From Isochrysis galbana (Eukaryota > Haptophyta > Isochrysidales > Isochrysidaceae): 64,000 bases of DNA. The first letter of the stretch is position 1. Every line of letters begins with the position of its first letter. The notes below the pieces were generated by a model. It saw only the letters and a program-made list of their open reading frames with translations. It did no database searches and was not told the DNA's origin. A program made the translations under genes and the position numbers. Shown here piece after piece: positions 1 through 11,383 of this stretch. The stretch is from assembly GCA_018136815.1 (NCBI GenBank), contig CM030939.1:558001-622000 (forward strand), given 5' to 3'.

Positions 1-228
1 AAATTAAATTAATAGGTTTGATTTTGAGCTATCTAGATATTAGCTAACAGGGCGCTTCGACTATCTAGATAGATACTAATAGTGGCTCAGCACTATCTAG
101 ATAGATACTAATAGTGCCCGAGCCTTGCCTAAAAGTAGTAATAATTAGATATCTGCTATATGATATATTTGATGTTCGAGTGTATGAGTGCATGAGCATG
201 ACTGTGTGTGGGCGAATGAACCCATACA

Positions 229-388
229 TTACGCTTCATCGATCGCTCGGCCACACCTTGCTCGCGAACATGGCCGCTGCGGCAGCAGGGCGTCAGTCAT
301 GGCTTGGTCAGCCAGCGCGGCGGGGGGGGCGGAGAGAGAGGAGGGGAGCGGGGCGCGCTCCATGACCCTATCGTTATAACGATAGTTG
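229..388 (-). mobile_element. LINE-like 5' end: hairpin plus short MERA ORF
   Basis: On the minus strand a hairpin (CTATCGTTATAACGATAG, 368-385) is followed by ATG (363-361) and a 44-codon ORF starting MERAPLPSSLSA. The first 30 or so residues closely match the copy read on the minus strand from 53439, and the hairpin is identical. I read it as a truncated 5' end of an L1-like retrotransposon; the family link comes from the copy at 46.8-47.7 kb, which runs into a reverse-transcriptase fragment. Confidence 0.6.
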
Positions 389-403
389 TCCTCCTTTATA
401 GCG

Positions 404-1364
404 TATAGCGGCTAAGGCGTGGAACAAGTTACCCAGCTAACTACTTAGTTGGCTATCTACCACGCTTTGGCACTATCTTTAAGTAGGTACTTAGCAGTGG
501 AGCACTATCTCTAAGTAGGTACTTAGCATATGGGGCATAACCAGTTAATACCCAATTAATACCGCCCGCCCGCGCGCGCATGCGTGTGCGTGCGTGCGAG
601 CCCACGTAATGATAAATAAATGCGCAAGCTCAAGCTCAATCAAGCTCTCACTCATTCACAATTGGCTGCTGCGAGCAAAGCATGCTCTAAGCTTTCATCT
701 GCTTGGGAAGCTTTGAGATCATCGTCATCGTGCAACTTACCGGTCTTTGTTAGAGAACATGAGAACATCCGTTCAACTCCGGCCGAGCTCGCAGGCCTAC
801 CGAGATATTATCGTCGGGCCATCTTAGCAAGTAGCAAGGACGGGCAGCCCACCCGGGCCGCTGTGTGTGGTCGCGCTGCTTCCACCATCCACCATGCTGA
901 CACTAACACGCCGAGGTCTAAGTTGTCCTCGTCTTCAGCCGGCAGGTCGGCAGGTTCAAGTATCAAGTACCGCTCCAAATCATCAAGCACCTCAGCTTCC
1001 ACTTCCTCGGATGTCATCGTCATGTCGCTCGTACTAGACAATAGAGGGGGCTATGGGAGCGGAGAAAAGGCGAGGAGGGCGTGGGCGTGGGCGGGCGCAC
1101 AATGGATTGACAATGGTTCAACAAAGAGTAAACAGTCAACAGTAAAGCCAAACCCAAACAAATAATTAGAATAAAAATAGAAAACAGCTAACCAATTATC
1201 TAGATATCTCAGTTATCTAAGTTAACTAGCTGGACTTTGGCATTATCTCGAAGTAAGTACTTAGCTGCGGGCACTATCTTTAAGTAGGTACTTAGCCATG
1301 AGTCACTATCTACTTCTAAGTACTTAGTGCTTACAAGCCCCTGTTCCACGCCTTAATAGCGGCC
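404..1364 (-). mobile_element. hAT-type DNA transposon relic with candidate inverted ends
   Basis: The left end (404-425, TATAGCGGCTAAGGCGTGGA) and the right end (1343-1364) are inverted copies with a few mismatches. Just inside each end lie several short units of the form CACTATCT-nn-AAGTAGGTACTTAGC (about 470-525 and 1238-1328), which look like subterminal repeats. The interior carries a hAT transposase C-terminus on the minus strand. The exact termini and an 8-bp target duplication were not established. Confidence 0.55.
652..1041 (-). pseudogene. hAT transposase C-terminal (dimerisation) domain, one in-frame stop
   Basis: The minus strand encodes an acidic lead (EEVEAEVLDDLERYL), a tryptophan pair, then CPSLLLAKMARR, a TAA stop at 810-808, and in the same frame YLGRPASSAGVERMFS and LEHALLAAANCE before a final stop at 654-652. 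AKMAR-YL, P-SS--VER-FS and the trailing helix are the hallmarks of the hAT C-terminal dimerisation region. The RNase-H-like catalytic core upstream is absent, so this is a 3' fragment of a dead element. The frame is otherwise intact on both sides of the stop, so the decay is recent or the stop is a sequence variant. Confidence 0.75.
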
Positions 1365-2376
1365 TCTTTCGCCTCTGGCCGCCGATCGCTGACCGCGCGC
1401 GCGCCTCTGTGTTTCCTCTGTGTTGCGCCACGAGAGGTTTGAAACACGGCGAAACACGGCTGTGTTTGGCCTTTGTAGAAACACGGTGTTCCTGTGTTTC
1501 ACAAGTAGGGCGGTCAAACAGTGTTTTTATTAGGGGTGAAAAAATGACCATCTCGGAATTGAGGAAATTTGAGGATTTTTTTGGTAGAAAGTTCCCAATA
1601 CCAATACACCCAACTAGCACATATCCGGGGCCCATTATGTAGGACCCGGACCCCCCCTTGGGCCCCCACAACAAACAACAAAACGTAATCATGTCGCATT
1701 CTGTTGTATTCCTGCCCATCTGATACTACCTGCGTTATATAAATAGGGATTTGACCGTTTACTGGCCATAACGGCAATGACAGCGCGTCCAGGACGCCCG
1801 CCGCCCCCCCAACGGCTGCGAACCCCCCGCGCCCTTCCGGAGGTCAATCCGCCGCGATGTGCGAACGCCAACGGCCGCCGCATTCGCGCCGGTATGGCAA
1901 GTGGAACCGGGCCTCTTGGCAATTGTCCGAGGAGCTCGCCGTCTAGACGCACCGCCGCGCGGCGCACGCGCCACATCGCCCGCTCCGCCGTCGTTGCGGC
2001 CGAGGGGGGGGGGGGGAGGGCGCCCGCTCAACGGACGTGCGGGGGGGCGTTTGCGACGGTTGGTTGCGGTTTGAAGCGGGAGAGAGAGGGGGGGGGGGGC
2101 TGTTGGCATCTCCGCCGCCGCGGGGGGGGGGGAGGGAAGGGGGCGCGCGTCGTTCTGGGGGGAAGAGCCGAATCCGCGCGGGGGCGAGGCGGAGAGAGGG
2201 GAGAGAAAAAGAGAGGGACGTCGACGTTTCTTTCTTCTGCTCTGCTCTCCGCCCTTCTCTCTACACCACCCCGACAAGGAGAGTGGCGGTAGTAGGCTGC
2301 TGCTGCCACACGAGACAACGGAAAGCTCTTCTCCCCTTCCCCTTCCCCTCTGTCGTTTGTGCATTTACGGGAGCGG
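1365..2376. other. Intergenic; repeats and 5' flank of the surface-protein gene
   Basis: No supported gene. It contains alternating AACACGG and GTGTTTC words around 1410-1500, one copy of the dispersed motif AGGGCGGTCAAACA (1507-1520), and a very GC-rich stretch with G runs (1985-2160) leading into the coding start at 2377. The open frames on both strands are low-complexity by-products of GC content. Confidence 0.5.
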
Positions 2377-5300
2377 ATGAGCATGTCCACGCTCCTTCTC
2401 CTCGGCGGCATCGGCGCCGCCACCGCACTCTCCTGCGGCGACCCCGCGGCGCAAAACTTTTTGTATCGCGCCGACGGTCTCTTTGACTCTGCGCTCTGCG
2501 CGTACGAGCCTGTCTACTACTGCAACGACCCCACGGCCACGAATTACCAGTCTGGTAAGCGATTATCGGTTGTGCGCGCACCGCCACAAGCACCATGCCC
2601 AACGCCGCCCCGTCGAGCGCCAGGATCTTATGAAGGATTGTCGACACCTGCGGTGGCCTCGAGAGGGTCAGCTCTCGAGGTTGCACGTATGGAGCCCTGC
2701 CCGTGGCTGCCTTTGGTCGCCCTCGTCGATCGTCGGTCTCGTCGATGTTCTAGTATGCTGCTGTCCAGGGCATTGAAGGCTGACGAGCGTCCACTTCCCC
2801 TCAATGTTATGCAGCCCCCTCGGAGTCCAACCGCGACTACTTCCCGCGGTTGTGGGCATGCACGTACAACATTGTTGCATGCATGGACCCGACAGCCGAC
2901 AACTACTACTCACGTGCCGACACGGACGACCGATCAAAATGCACGTATGGTGGCTGCACCAACCCGGACGCCTCCAACTACGATCCGTCGGTGCGTCCTT
3001 CCCTTTCTCTTCCAAGCCTTCATTCCACCTGTGTTGGCTGACTTGAGGAACCTCTCCTTTGTGACACAGGCGACATACCACGACGGCACCTGCACGTACG
3101 ACAAGGTTGGATGCACGGTGAGAAAGGCCCATTAAAGCCACGAGCGTTTCCATGCTCGTCTGGCTTATCAACCTCCTGCTCCCGTCTTCTTTCCCAGGAC
3201 CCAACGGCGGCCAATTACCACTCGGCTTTCACCATCTCGTGCCAGGCGTTCGCCCCGCCCCCAGCCCTACCAAGTCCGAGCAACCCTCCTCCTCCCCCAC
3301 CGCCCCCGACGCCGAGCCCACCACCTCCACCCCATCGCTTCCGCCCTTGTCCCCGCCGCCGTCCCCTCCACCGTCTCCACCACCTCACCCCCCCCTCCCG
3401 CGCCGCCGCCCCCGTTGACTCCCCCTCCGTCACCGCCACCCTTTTCCCCACCGCCGCCTCCCTCACCACCCCCGCCCTCGCCGCCGCCTCCCTCACCACC
3501 TCCGCCATCTCCGCCGCCTCTCCAGCCGCCCTCACCCTCGCCGCCACCCTCGCCGCCGCCGTTCCCTCCGCTGTCAGGGCGGCGGTTACAAGTGTCACCA
3601 CCCCCATCGCCCCCCCCCCCCTCGCCGCCACCGCCATCGCCCCCCCCCCCTCGCCGCCGCCGTCGCCCCCGCCGCCGTCGCCCCCACCGCCGTCGCCCCC
3701 ACCGCCGTCGCCCCCACCGCCGTCGCCGCCGCCGCCGTCGCCGCCGCCGTCGCCCCCGCCGCCGTCGCCACCACCGCCGTCGCCACCACCGCCGTCGCCA
3801 CCACCGCCGTCGCCACCACCGCCGTCGCCACCGCCGTCGCCCCCGCCGCCGTCGCCGCCGCCGCCGTCGCCCCCACCGCCATCGCCGCCGCCGTCGCCCC
3901 CGCCGCCGTCGCCCCCGCCGCCGTCGCCCCCGCCGCCGTCGCCCCCGCCGCCGTCGCCCCCGCCGCCGTCGCCTCCCCCGCCGTCGCCTCCCCCGCCGTC
4001 GCCTCCGCCGCCGTCGCCCCCGCCGCCGTCGCCCCCGCCGCCGTCGCCCCCGCCGCCGTCGCCCCGCCGCCGTCGCCCCCGCCACCGTCGCCCCCGCCAC
4101 CGTCGCCCCCGCCACCGTCGCCTCCCCCACCGTCGCCTCCCCCACCGTCGCCGCCACCGTCACGGCCGCCGCGCTCGCCCCCGCCGCCGTCGCCGCCCCC
4201 GCCCTCGCCCCCGCCCTCGCCACCGCCGCCATCGCCACCGCCGCCATCGCCTCCGCCGCCATCGCCACCGCCGCCATCGCCGCCATCGCCGCCGCCATCG
4301 CCCATTCAGCCCATCCCCCCATCGCCACCGCCTTTCTCGCCGCCGCCGTCGCCGCCGCCGTCGCCGCCGCCGCCGTCGCCGCCGCCGCCGTCGCCGCCGC
4401 CGCCGTCGCCGCCGCCGTCGCCGCCGCCGCCGTCGCCGTCGCCGCCGCCGAAGCCGCCGCGCGTCGCTCCCTATCCTCCACCCTTCCTGCCGCCCCCATC
4501 CCCTCCACCAGTGCCGCCGCCGTCGTCCCCCCCTCCGTCGCCCCCCCCGCCGTCCCCCCTTCCCCCTTCGCTCCCCCCGCCGTCCCCCTCTCCCCCTTCG
4601 CTCCCCCCGCCGTCGCCTCCCCCGCCGTCACCGCCGCCGCCATTCTCGCCGTATCCCTCGCCGCCGCCAATTCCGCCACCGTCGCCACCGCCGAGACCCC
4701 CGCCATCTCCGCCGCTGCCTTCCCCGCCGCTGCCCTCCCTCCCTCCGCCCTCCCTCCCCCCGCCATCCCCTCCACCGCCACCCCCCCCACCGCCATCCCT
4801 GCCTCCGCCCTCGGATCCGCCTGCTCCACCGTCCGCGCCGCCGCCACCGTCTGTACCGCCGTCGCCGCCGTCGCCGCCGTCGCCACCGCTATCGCCACCC
4901 CTGCCACCCTCCGCGCCGTCGCCGTCGCTGCCCCCATTGTCGCCACCGCCCTCGCCGCCATCCCTTCCGCCACCATCGTCGCCCCCCGCTCCCCCGCCCT
5001 CTCCCATTTCTCCGCCCTCGCCGCCCTCGCCGCCTTCGCCGTCTTCTCCGCCCCCGCCGCCCCCGCCGCCCAATCCACCCCCGCCTGGCACTTGCTGCCA
5101 ATACACTGGATGTACGCACTCGCTGGCCCTAAACTATGATCCGTTCGCGCCGCTTTCGGACTTGCGCAAATGCGTATGGGGCTCCAACTATTACAACCGC
5201 GTGGGCTGCACCGACCCGCGCGCCATCAATTATGACTCATTTGCGACAACTTGTATTGCCGCGCATCCTGTGCCTCCGTCGCCACCGCCGCCGCCGCCGT

Positions 5301-8148
5301 CCCCTCCGTCATCCCCGCCATCGTCTCCGCCACCGTTGCCCCCCCCATCCCCCCCGCCGCCGACGCCCCCGCCGCCGTCGCCCCCGCCGCCGACGCCACC
5401 GCCGCCGTCGCCACCGCCATCGGTCCCTCCGTCGCCACCGCCGGCGCCCCCGCCGGCGCCCCCACCGCCGGTGTTTCCGATCCCTCCGTCGCCTCCGCCT
5501 ACGCCTCCGCCTCCGCCCCCTCCGTCATCGCCGCCGCCGCCGCCGCCGTCGCCGCCGCCGTCGCCACCGCCATTCCCCCCGCCGCCGTCGCCACCGCCGC
5601 CAATCCCACCACCCTCCCCTCCGCCACCTTCGCCCCCGCCTCCTTCGCCACCGCCACCCTCACCCCCCCACCCTCGCCCCCTCCGCCATCTCCTCCTCCG
5701 CCTCGTCCGCCGCCCTTCCCTCCGCCCCTTGCGCCTTATCCCGCGCCTCCGCCGCCATCGCCGCCGCCGCCATCGCCGCCGCCGCCATCGCCGCCGCCGC
5801 CATCGCCGCCCCCGCCATCGCCGCCCCCGCCATCGCCGCCCCCGCCATCGCCGCCCCCACCGTCGTCGCCGTCGCCCTCACCGCCGCCTCCCTCGCCTCC
5901 TCCTCCCTCGCCTCCGCCTTTTGCGCCTCCTGCTAACCCATCCCAACCGCCGCCCCCGCCGCCACCACCACCGCCGTCGCCACCGCCGCCATCGCCGCCA
6001 CCGCCGTCGCCGCCACCGCCGTCCCCGTCGCCACCGCCGTCGCCGCCGCCACCGTCCCAGCCCCCTCCCTCGCTGCCCCCTCCCTCGCCGCCGCCGACGC
6101 CGCCGCCGGCGCCGCCACCGTCTCCGCCCCCACCGTCTCCGCCGCCGTCTACTCCCCCTTCGCCGCCGCCGCTTCCACCGCCCCCTTTGGAAGGCTGTGA
6201 GAAGGTGTGCCTTTATGTCACCAACTCGCTCCACGAAACGGTGCCGATGCTCTGGGTCAACACTGTCCCCCTCCCTGAGGACGCTCGTTTTGGGCTCATG
6301 CAGCCCGAGATGGCTTCCGGGCCGTCGGCAGCATCGGATTTCACCAACCTCATCTGGGGCTCCGATGGCCACGTTTCTGATACACCGACTGCCACGCTCA
6401 CGAGCGCCGACGGCGAAGCGACGCTCTACTACAATGACAATTTCCGCGTTTCCGAGGGCTCATCAGGCGAGGCTGAGCTCGCGTCGGGTGCCATCCCTGA
6501 CGGCTCCCTCGTCATGAACACAATCGACGATCCCACACCTGACCAGGGCTCGGGTGGCGATGCTCCCATCTACGGGTACGCCAAGTGTCAGTGGCTCCGG
6601 CACGCGCGCGGTGAGCTCCCGGGCTCGGCCTGCTCCGCCATGTGGGGCGGCAGCCTTGTTGAGGGCTATGTGTTCCAAGCAGCCGCCGGCACTATGGAGT
6701 GCGGCCGCCTGCTCGCCATCAACAACCAGGCCATGGATGCCTATCAGGCCATCGCCACCGGCCGCTGCCCGCGCGGCTCGCCCGTCGACACGGCCAACTA
6801 CTTTCCTGCGTGGACGCGCCGTCTGCTCGTCGGCGGCTGTATGATCCCGTCCGACCCAGAGTACGACTCCGAGGCCGAGGTGCACATTCCGCAGGACTGC
6901 TCCTCGCCCGCCGACTACAAGAAGGGCTGCCTCTTCCCGACGGCGCTCAACTTCGATCCTGCAGCCGTGCAACCTGGCCTGTGTGAGTGGCCTACGATCG
7001 GCTGCATGGACCCGACGGCGTACAACTACAACTCGCTCGCAACCGACTCTGGCCCGTGCATCGCCAAGGTGCCTGGGTGCTCCATCTTCCAGGGCTTGTA
7101 CAACGGCTTACCCAACGCCGATAAGTTTGTGGACGGTGGCCCGTATTCGGACAAGTTTTCCGGCGGTCTCCCGCTTGACCAGCTCCCGCTTGGCATGTGG
7201 GACACTACCATCTCGTACAACCGCACGACCGCTCTCTCGTACAGCGCAGACGCGACCGACCCGGCCGACTGCGTCATCGCGATTGAGGGCTGTATGGACC
7301 CCAGCGCTGCCAACTACGATTCAATGGCCACCGTTGACTCGGGCGGCTGGTGTCGTCCGTTGTCACAAGGCTGCATGGACAATCAGGAGTCGATTAACTT
7401 CGACGCCGACCACACCGTCGACTCGGGCTGCATCGGAAAGGCACCTGGTTGTACCAACCCCGCAGCCATAAATTACAACTCTAGGGCCACTCTCGACGAC
7501 GGGTCGTGCAAGGCAGCGCTCGTGGGCTGCGGCCATCCGAAAGCGGTAAATTACGACTCAGCCGTCACGACGCACAACGCCAGCGAGTGCCTGTGGTTCA
7601 ATCCGTCACCGCCCGCCCCGCCTGCCCCGCCGCTGGCGCCGGGAGGCGAGTCCAAGGCGTTCAGCGTCGTCGAGGTCGTCGCCTCATTCGACGTCGAGGT
7701 GTCTGACGTTCTCCAGCCGTGCTCCACCAAAGGACCCGGCTGGAACAAGGCTGGCTGCTTTGCCGAAACGCTCACGCGGCTTTCTGGCGGCAGGTCTTCT
7801 ACGCACACGGTCACCGCAGGCTCTGCCGTCGTGACGACGCGCGTTGCTTTCGAGTCGGAGTCGGCGGCAGATGCCGGTTTGACGACGATCTCCAACACCG
7901 ATCCTAGCACGATTGATACGGACGGCCTCGGGGTGCCTTCTAGCCTCACGACCTCGCGCCAGGGGACTGTTTATCTCGCTTTCAGCCCGATTGTCGTTGA
8001 GGAGCAGTCGAACAATACCGGCGCAATCGTAGGCGGAATTGTGGGCGGAGTTGTGTTTGTTGTGCTGATCGCCCTTGCCATATGGTATTGGTTCAAGAAA
8101 GGACGCGTGCGCGTCAAGAAGCGCTCGTCGGTCACGCCCGGTGAGTGA
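2377..8148 (+). CDS. Secreted, membrane-anchored Pro-rich protein with Cys repeats (frame-interrupted)
   Basis: Exons 2377-2554, 2815-2990, 3070-3117 and 3198-8148, with GT-AG introns whose phases fit. A signal peptide (MSMSTLLLLGGIGAATALSC) is followed by Cys repeats of the type C-x-(D/N)P-x-A-x-NY-x(n)-C, about twelve in all: five before and two within the proline region, the rest near the C-terminus. The middle (about 3260-6190) is (S)PPPP repeats, presumably hydroxyproline/O-glycan bearing as in extensins and pherophorins. A globular region of unknown fold follows (6190-6900), then a transmembrane helix (IVGGIVGGVVFVVLIALAIW) and a basic tail. A role in cell wall, scale or adhesion is inference. 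The proline frame shifts at C runs near 3335, 3395, 3640, 4062 and 5665, so either the sequence has indels there or the gene is broken. The second Met at 2383 is an alternative start. Confidence 0.75.
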
Positions 8149-8816
8149 TGATGGCTCCGCTTTCTTGTGTCCAACCATAGTGAGCATTGCGCGGTTTTGA
8201 GATTCCAGCGTCTTCTTGGGTTCATGATAGTTGCAAATTGCAAATTGTTGAGAAGAATTGGGCGGTCAAACCGGGCGCTTAAGTTCTAATCTAAATGTTG
8301 GTTGACTATGAGCTGAAAGCCCCGGCGAAAGCGGCTCGGAGGGTCTCCCCGCCTTTTCAGAATCCGCTCGTCCGAAAACATGGTACGAAGTCTAGGGCGG
8401 TCAAACACGCAAGGGTGAAAATTCAATAAGTCAAGATTTTTATCACGCGATTTTTAGGATATTACAATGGTAATGCAGTGCGATTTTGGTGGACTCTAAG
8501 ATCGGTATGTAGTGGTACTCGTGATTCAACTCTATAGAAATCTCTTACTCCATAGGGGGAAGCCGCAAGGCCGGGCCCCGAGACGCGACCCAAAGCGCCT
8601 CACAGCAACTGCGAGCCAAAAGGCCCGCCCCCCCCCTCCCCCGACGCCAGACTGACGGATTGGAATGGCCCATAGGGCCTGAGGACAATGAGGAAGGGGC
8701 AAAGCCGGCGGCAGGCGCGGCGAGGGAGGCGACTTCAGAGGTGCTGACGGGCTGAAGCCCGTCAGCAGAGGAAGGCGGGCAGGCGGGCTAGGGCGAGGAC
8801 GGCGGCCTCGGCAAGA
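8149..8816. other. 3' flank with two dispersed-motif copies and a shared repeat
   Basis: No gene. GGGCGGTCAAAC occurs at 8258 and 8392. The stretch from about 8650 to 8790 is a near copy, same orientation, of 61954-62090, where it belongs to the end of a LINE-type ORF; both contain the hairpin GACGGGCTGAAGCCCGTC. This indicates a truncated retroelement fragment. Confidence 0.5.
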
Positions 8817-9293
8817 GTGCGCCACCGCTCTCCCTTCGTTGAGCTCTCGCCTTGGCGTGGGCGCTCTTCCCGATCTCGATCCGCCTCTACCCTCTCTCGA
8901 TCGGCCCCGCCGCCTCACGGCGGCGGACCGCATTGCCGCCTATCGTCGACACCACCTGGGCCTGGTGCCCGCCGGGCGTCGCTGGAAGCTAGCCCGTCCG
9001 GAATCGTGGCTTCGGTGGCCCGAGAAGTGGCTGCTCGCGCGGTGGTTAATACACCGGCGAGCCTCTATCCACGCCACTGCCTCTACGTGCGCGATCTTAT
9101 CGTGTGTCGCTACTCGGCGAGCGGCCCTACGCGCTACGTCGTAGACACCGCCCTCACCGTCGACAAGACGTTAGCGGACACTGGAGCTGGCCCGTCTGTA
9201 GTGACCTCTTGTTTTCTGTCCGCACGAAAATCGCCTTGCAGGACCACTGACTTAACCCCCCCCGGAGCAAGTGTTACAGGGCCAACCGTGTAA
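8817..9293 (+). pseudogene. Ty3/gypsy gag-protease remnant
   Basis: The frame carries a basic stretch and then TLADTGAGPSVVTSCFL, a retroviral-type aspartic protease active site (DTGA followed by a hydrophobic strand). It stops at 9293, with no reverse transcriptase or integrase after it, and about 250 bp further on comes a purine run and an LTR start. The element has therefore lost its pol core. It lies between a LINE fragment (8650-8790) and the LTR at 9543 and points toward the LTR as expected for a 3' end. Confidence 0.6.
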
Positions 9294-9542
9294 TAGTTGG
9301 GCGTTAGCCACACCGCCTAAACCCTCAGGTAAAACTCTCGTAGAAGAGAGAAGAGAGGGGACTATTATGCTGAATCCTGCGGTCTTGCGGACTGCCGTGC
9401 CGACCGCCGATTCTTCACCTAACCGTCCGGACGGGTGTGGCTGCCCTTTCGTTTAGCTGTTTCGTCTTTGCTCCTCCCTTGCGTGGTTTTGTTTTGCTCA
9501 TTCATTGCTCTCTCGCATGGAAGCTCGATTCTAGCAAGGGGG

Positions 9543-10200
9543 TGTCGCATCCGCGATCGACCTTTTTGTTTTAGAAGTTGTTTGCGTTTCTATGTTCCCT
9601 CCTTGCAGGCTAGCCACGAGTCACCGTCGTAGTGTCCTACATTCGTCCATTCGCCCTTGCTGCCCTCGTCTCCTTTATCGCCTCCTTTGTCGCCTGCTTG
9701 CCCCTCACATGGCTCACCTCCTTGCGTGCTCCTCGCGTTTTAGGCTAAGTCGCGCGATCAGGTATCGCCGGTGCAAGGAACCGCCCCCATGTGTGACCCT
9801 GATTCCCCCTCAGGTGTTGGCCGTTGGATTATATCGTGGCGCTATTTTACTTCGGTCTTCATCAAATCACTTAAGGGTTTTCGAAAGATTCCCTCCTTAT
9901 TCCTGTGCGTAACTGTCGCCCCCGTCGGATCGTCCGTCGCCCCGTCGCTCTCTTGTCGGCATTCTCTTCCTCGTCCGATCTGCCAACGGGTTCCTGTGCG
10001 TTCCGTGATAGGGATACGTTAGTGTGGAGAGTGTTGATGTGAGTGTAGTGTCATCTCGTCGGTCCATCGGCCCCTAGCCGTCTGTCGCCTGTCGTTCTTC
10101 GTTCGTCGCTCTCGTCCTCGTTCTCGTTCCCGTTCTCGTCCCTCGTTCTCAACACTACCTCAATACCAAACCTCTCCAATCCCTCAGCCCCAGCCTATCC
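9543..10200 (+). repeat. Ty3/gypsy-type LTR and leader (end not fixed)
   Basis: A purine run (AGCAAGGGGG) directly precedes TGTCGCATCCGCGATCGAC. This is the same arrangement as the proven LTR at 57993, where a G run precedes TGTCGAATCC. The sequence then lacks coding potential up to a gag-like start at 10219. I could not find a matching ...CGACA terminus, so the right border is approximate. Confidence 0.45.
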
Positions 10201-10218
10201 ATCCCGATCCGCCCAGCC

Positions 10219-10392
10219 ATGTCCGCTCCGTCGTCGCGCTCGCCCTCGCCCAAGCCCGTCCTCCCGCCTTTCTCTGCTGAGGAGGTGGTCCAGCCCTTTT
10301 GCCCGCTCCAGTTCATCCCTCGATCCGTTGGACCAAAATGGCCACCCTGCCCCCACCATCAGCATTATTTCTCTACGCAAATACGATATTAA
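10219..10392 (+). pseudogene. Short gag-like ORF downstream of LTR
   Basis: 57 codons starting MSAPSSRSPSPKPVLPPFSA and ending at TAA (10390-10392). Its position after an LTR and leader, and its Ser/Pro-rich N-terminus, suggest the beginning of a gypsy gag. There is no nucleocapsid motif and nothing further in frame. The identification rests mostly on position. Confidence 0.3.
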
Positions 10393-10849
10393 AAGCCATT
10401 TGCCTTGGGTAAAAATGTCCGAATGGACTGGGCAATCATCCTGGTCCCCCGGGGGACGGCCACCCCCCTCCCATCTGACACCCTCCCCCGCGCCCGGCAT
10501 CCCCTCCCGTCAGATGGGGGGGGGGGGGGGGGGGCTCGCGCGATGGGGGGGGGGGCTCGCGCGGGGGAGAAAGAAGGGAAGGGAGACAAGGCACGAGCTT
10601 ACAATCAGGCGACTGGTTCCGCCACGAAGTGTGGGTAGTCTGTGTGTTTAATGTGCGTGTTCTGATGAAGGGGGTGTATATGAGCGGCATGGCGCGTTGT
10701 TTTGGGCGCGCGTGGTGCTTGGTAGCGGACGTGAATTTGAGCGATGCGGCGTGCGCCATCCAGAGCTGCGCGTATGCGATGCACCCCCGCGCTGGTTCTT
10801 AGGCATTTAAACATACATCATAGAGGCGGGCGCTGCGATTACAAACGCA
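10393..10849. other. Intergenic, G homopolymers
   Basis: No gene is supported. Long G runs near 10516-10555 generate spurious glycine/proline ORFs on both strands. The last 100 bases are less GC-rich and lead into the ORF at 10850. Confidence 0.4.
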
Positions 10850-11347
10850 ATGATCAACGCAATGACCGCAGGTGCCATCAATGCCGCCCCGATGGTCATG
10901 CGCGGGGCCGGGCGAATCGACAATCACGGCTTCGGAATCGGCAACTATGACGTCGACAAACAAGACCCCAAGAGTGCACAAGTTATGGCGGGGTGCAAAA
11001 TGACCATCTTCTCCGAGCCGGGCTTCAAAGGCAAACACACAACCATCAACGGCCCGTCGATGCTCAGCTCAGAAGACGTGCGCTGGGAGGACGTCGATCT
11101 ACAGGCGATCGGGTGGACTCAGCCAGTGCGCTCCTTAAAAGTCGAGTGCCATCCGGACTCGGCAGCGGCAAAACGAAAAGACAAATTTCAAGCTGAAGTA
11201 ACCAAAATATTCGCAAAGGGAGCCGCATTTCTGATAGGAGCCATCGTGCTCGCAGTACTTGTAATCATTCTCTTGTGGAAATTATTCAACAAGCGGTCCA
11301 CCGATAAAAATCCAAAGGGGCACGAAGCCGCGCCAAAGGCGAAATAA
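10850..11347 (+). CDS. Small membrane protein with a beta/gamma-crystallin-like segment
   Basis: 165 aa, no intron. The N-terminal part is Ala/Gly-rich (INAMTAGAINAAPMVMRGAG). Residues about 48-100 read CKMTIFSEPGFKGKHTTI ... GWTQPVRSLKVEC, which has the spacing of a beta/gamma-crystallin Greek-key motif (aromatic strand, F-G-K turn, then W and SLKV). Residues about 122-145 (GAAFLIGAIVLAVLVIILLW) form one clear transmembrane helix, followed by a short basic tail, so it is probably tail-anchored or single-pass. Codons end in A or T far more often than in neighbouring host genes, hinting at transfer, possibly from a large DNA virus or virophage-like element. That origin is a guess from composition and architecture only. 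It converges on the ORF ending at 11384. Confidence 0.55.
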   Translation: MINAMTAGAINAAPMVMRGAGRIDNHGFGIGNYDVDKQDPKSAQVMAGCKMTIFSEPGFKGKHTTINGPSMLSSEDVRWEDVDLQAIGWTQPVRSLKVECHPDSAAAKRKDKFQAEVTKIFAKGAAFLIGAIVLAVLVIILLWKLFNKRSTDKNPKGHEAAPKAK

Positions 11348-11383
11348 AAAGACAACTCAAACAATTCACACGAAACTCAATCT

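Noticed and set aside
3267-5106. Very long Ala/Gly/Arg-rich ORFs on both strands across the proline region
   Set aside because: They are frame shadows of the CCG/TCG-type repeats; only the (S)PPPP frame connects to signal peptide, Cys repeats and membrane anchor.
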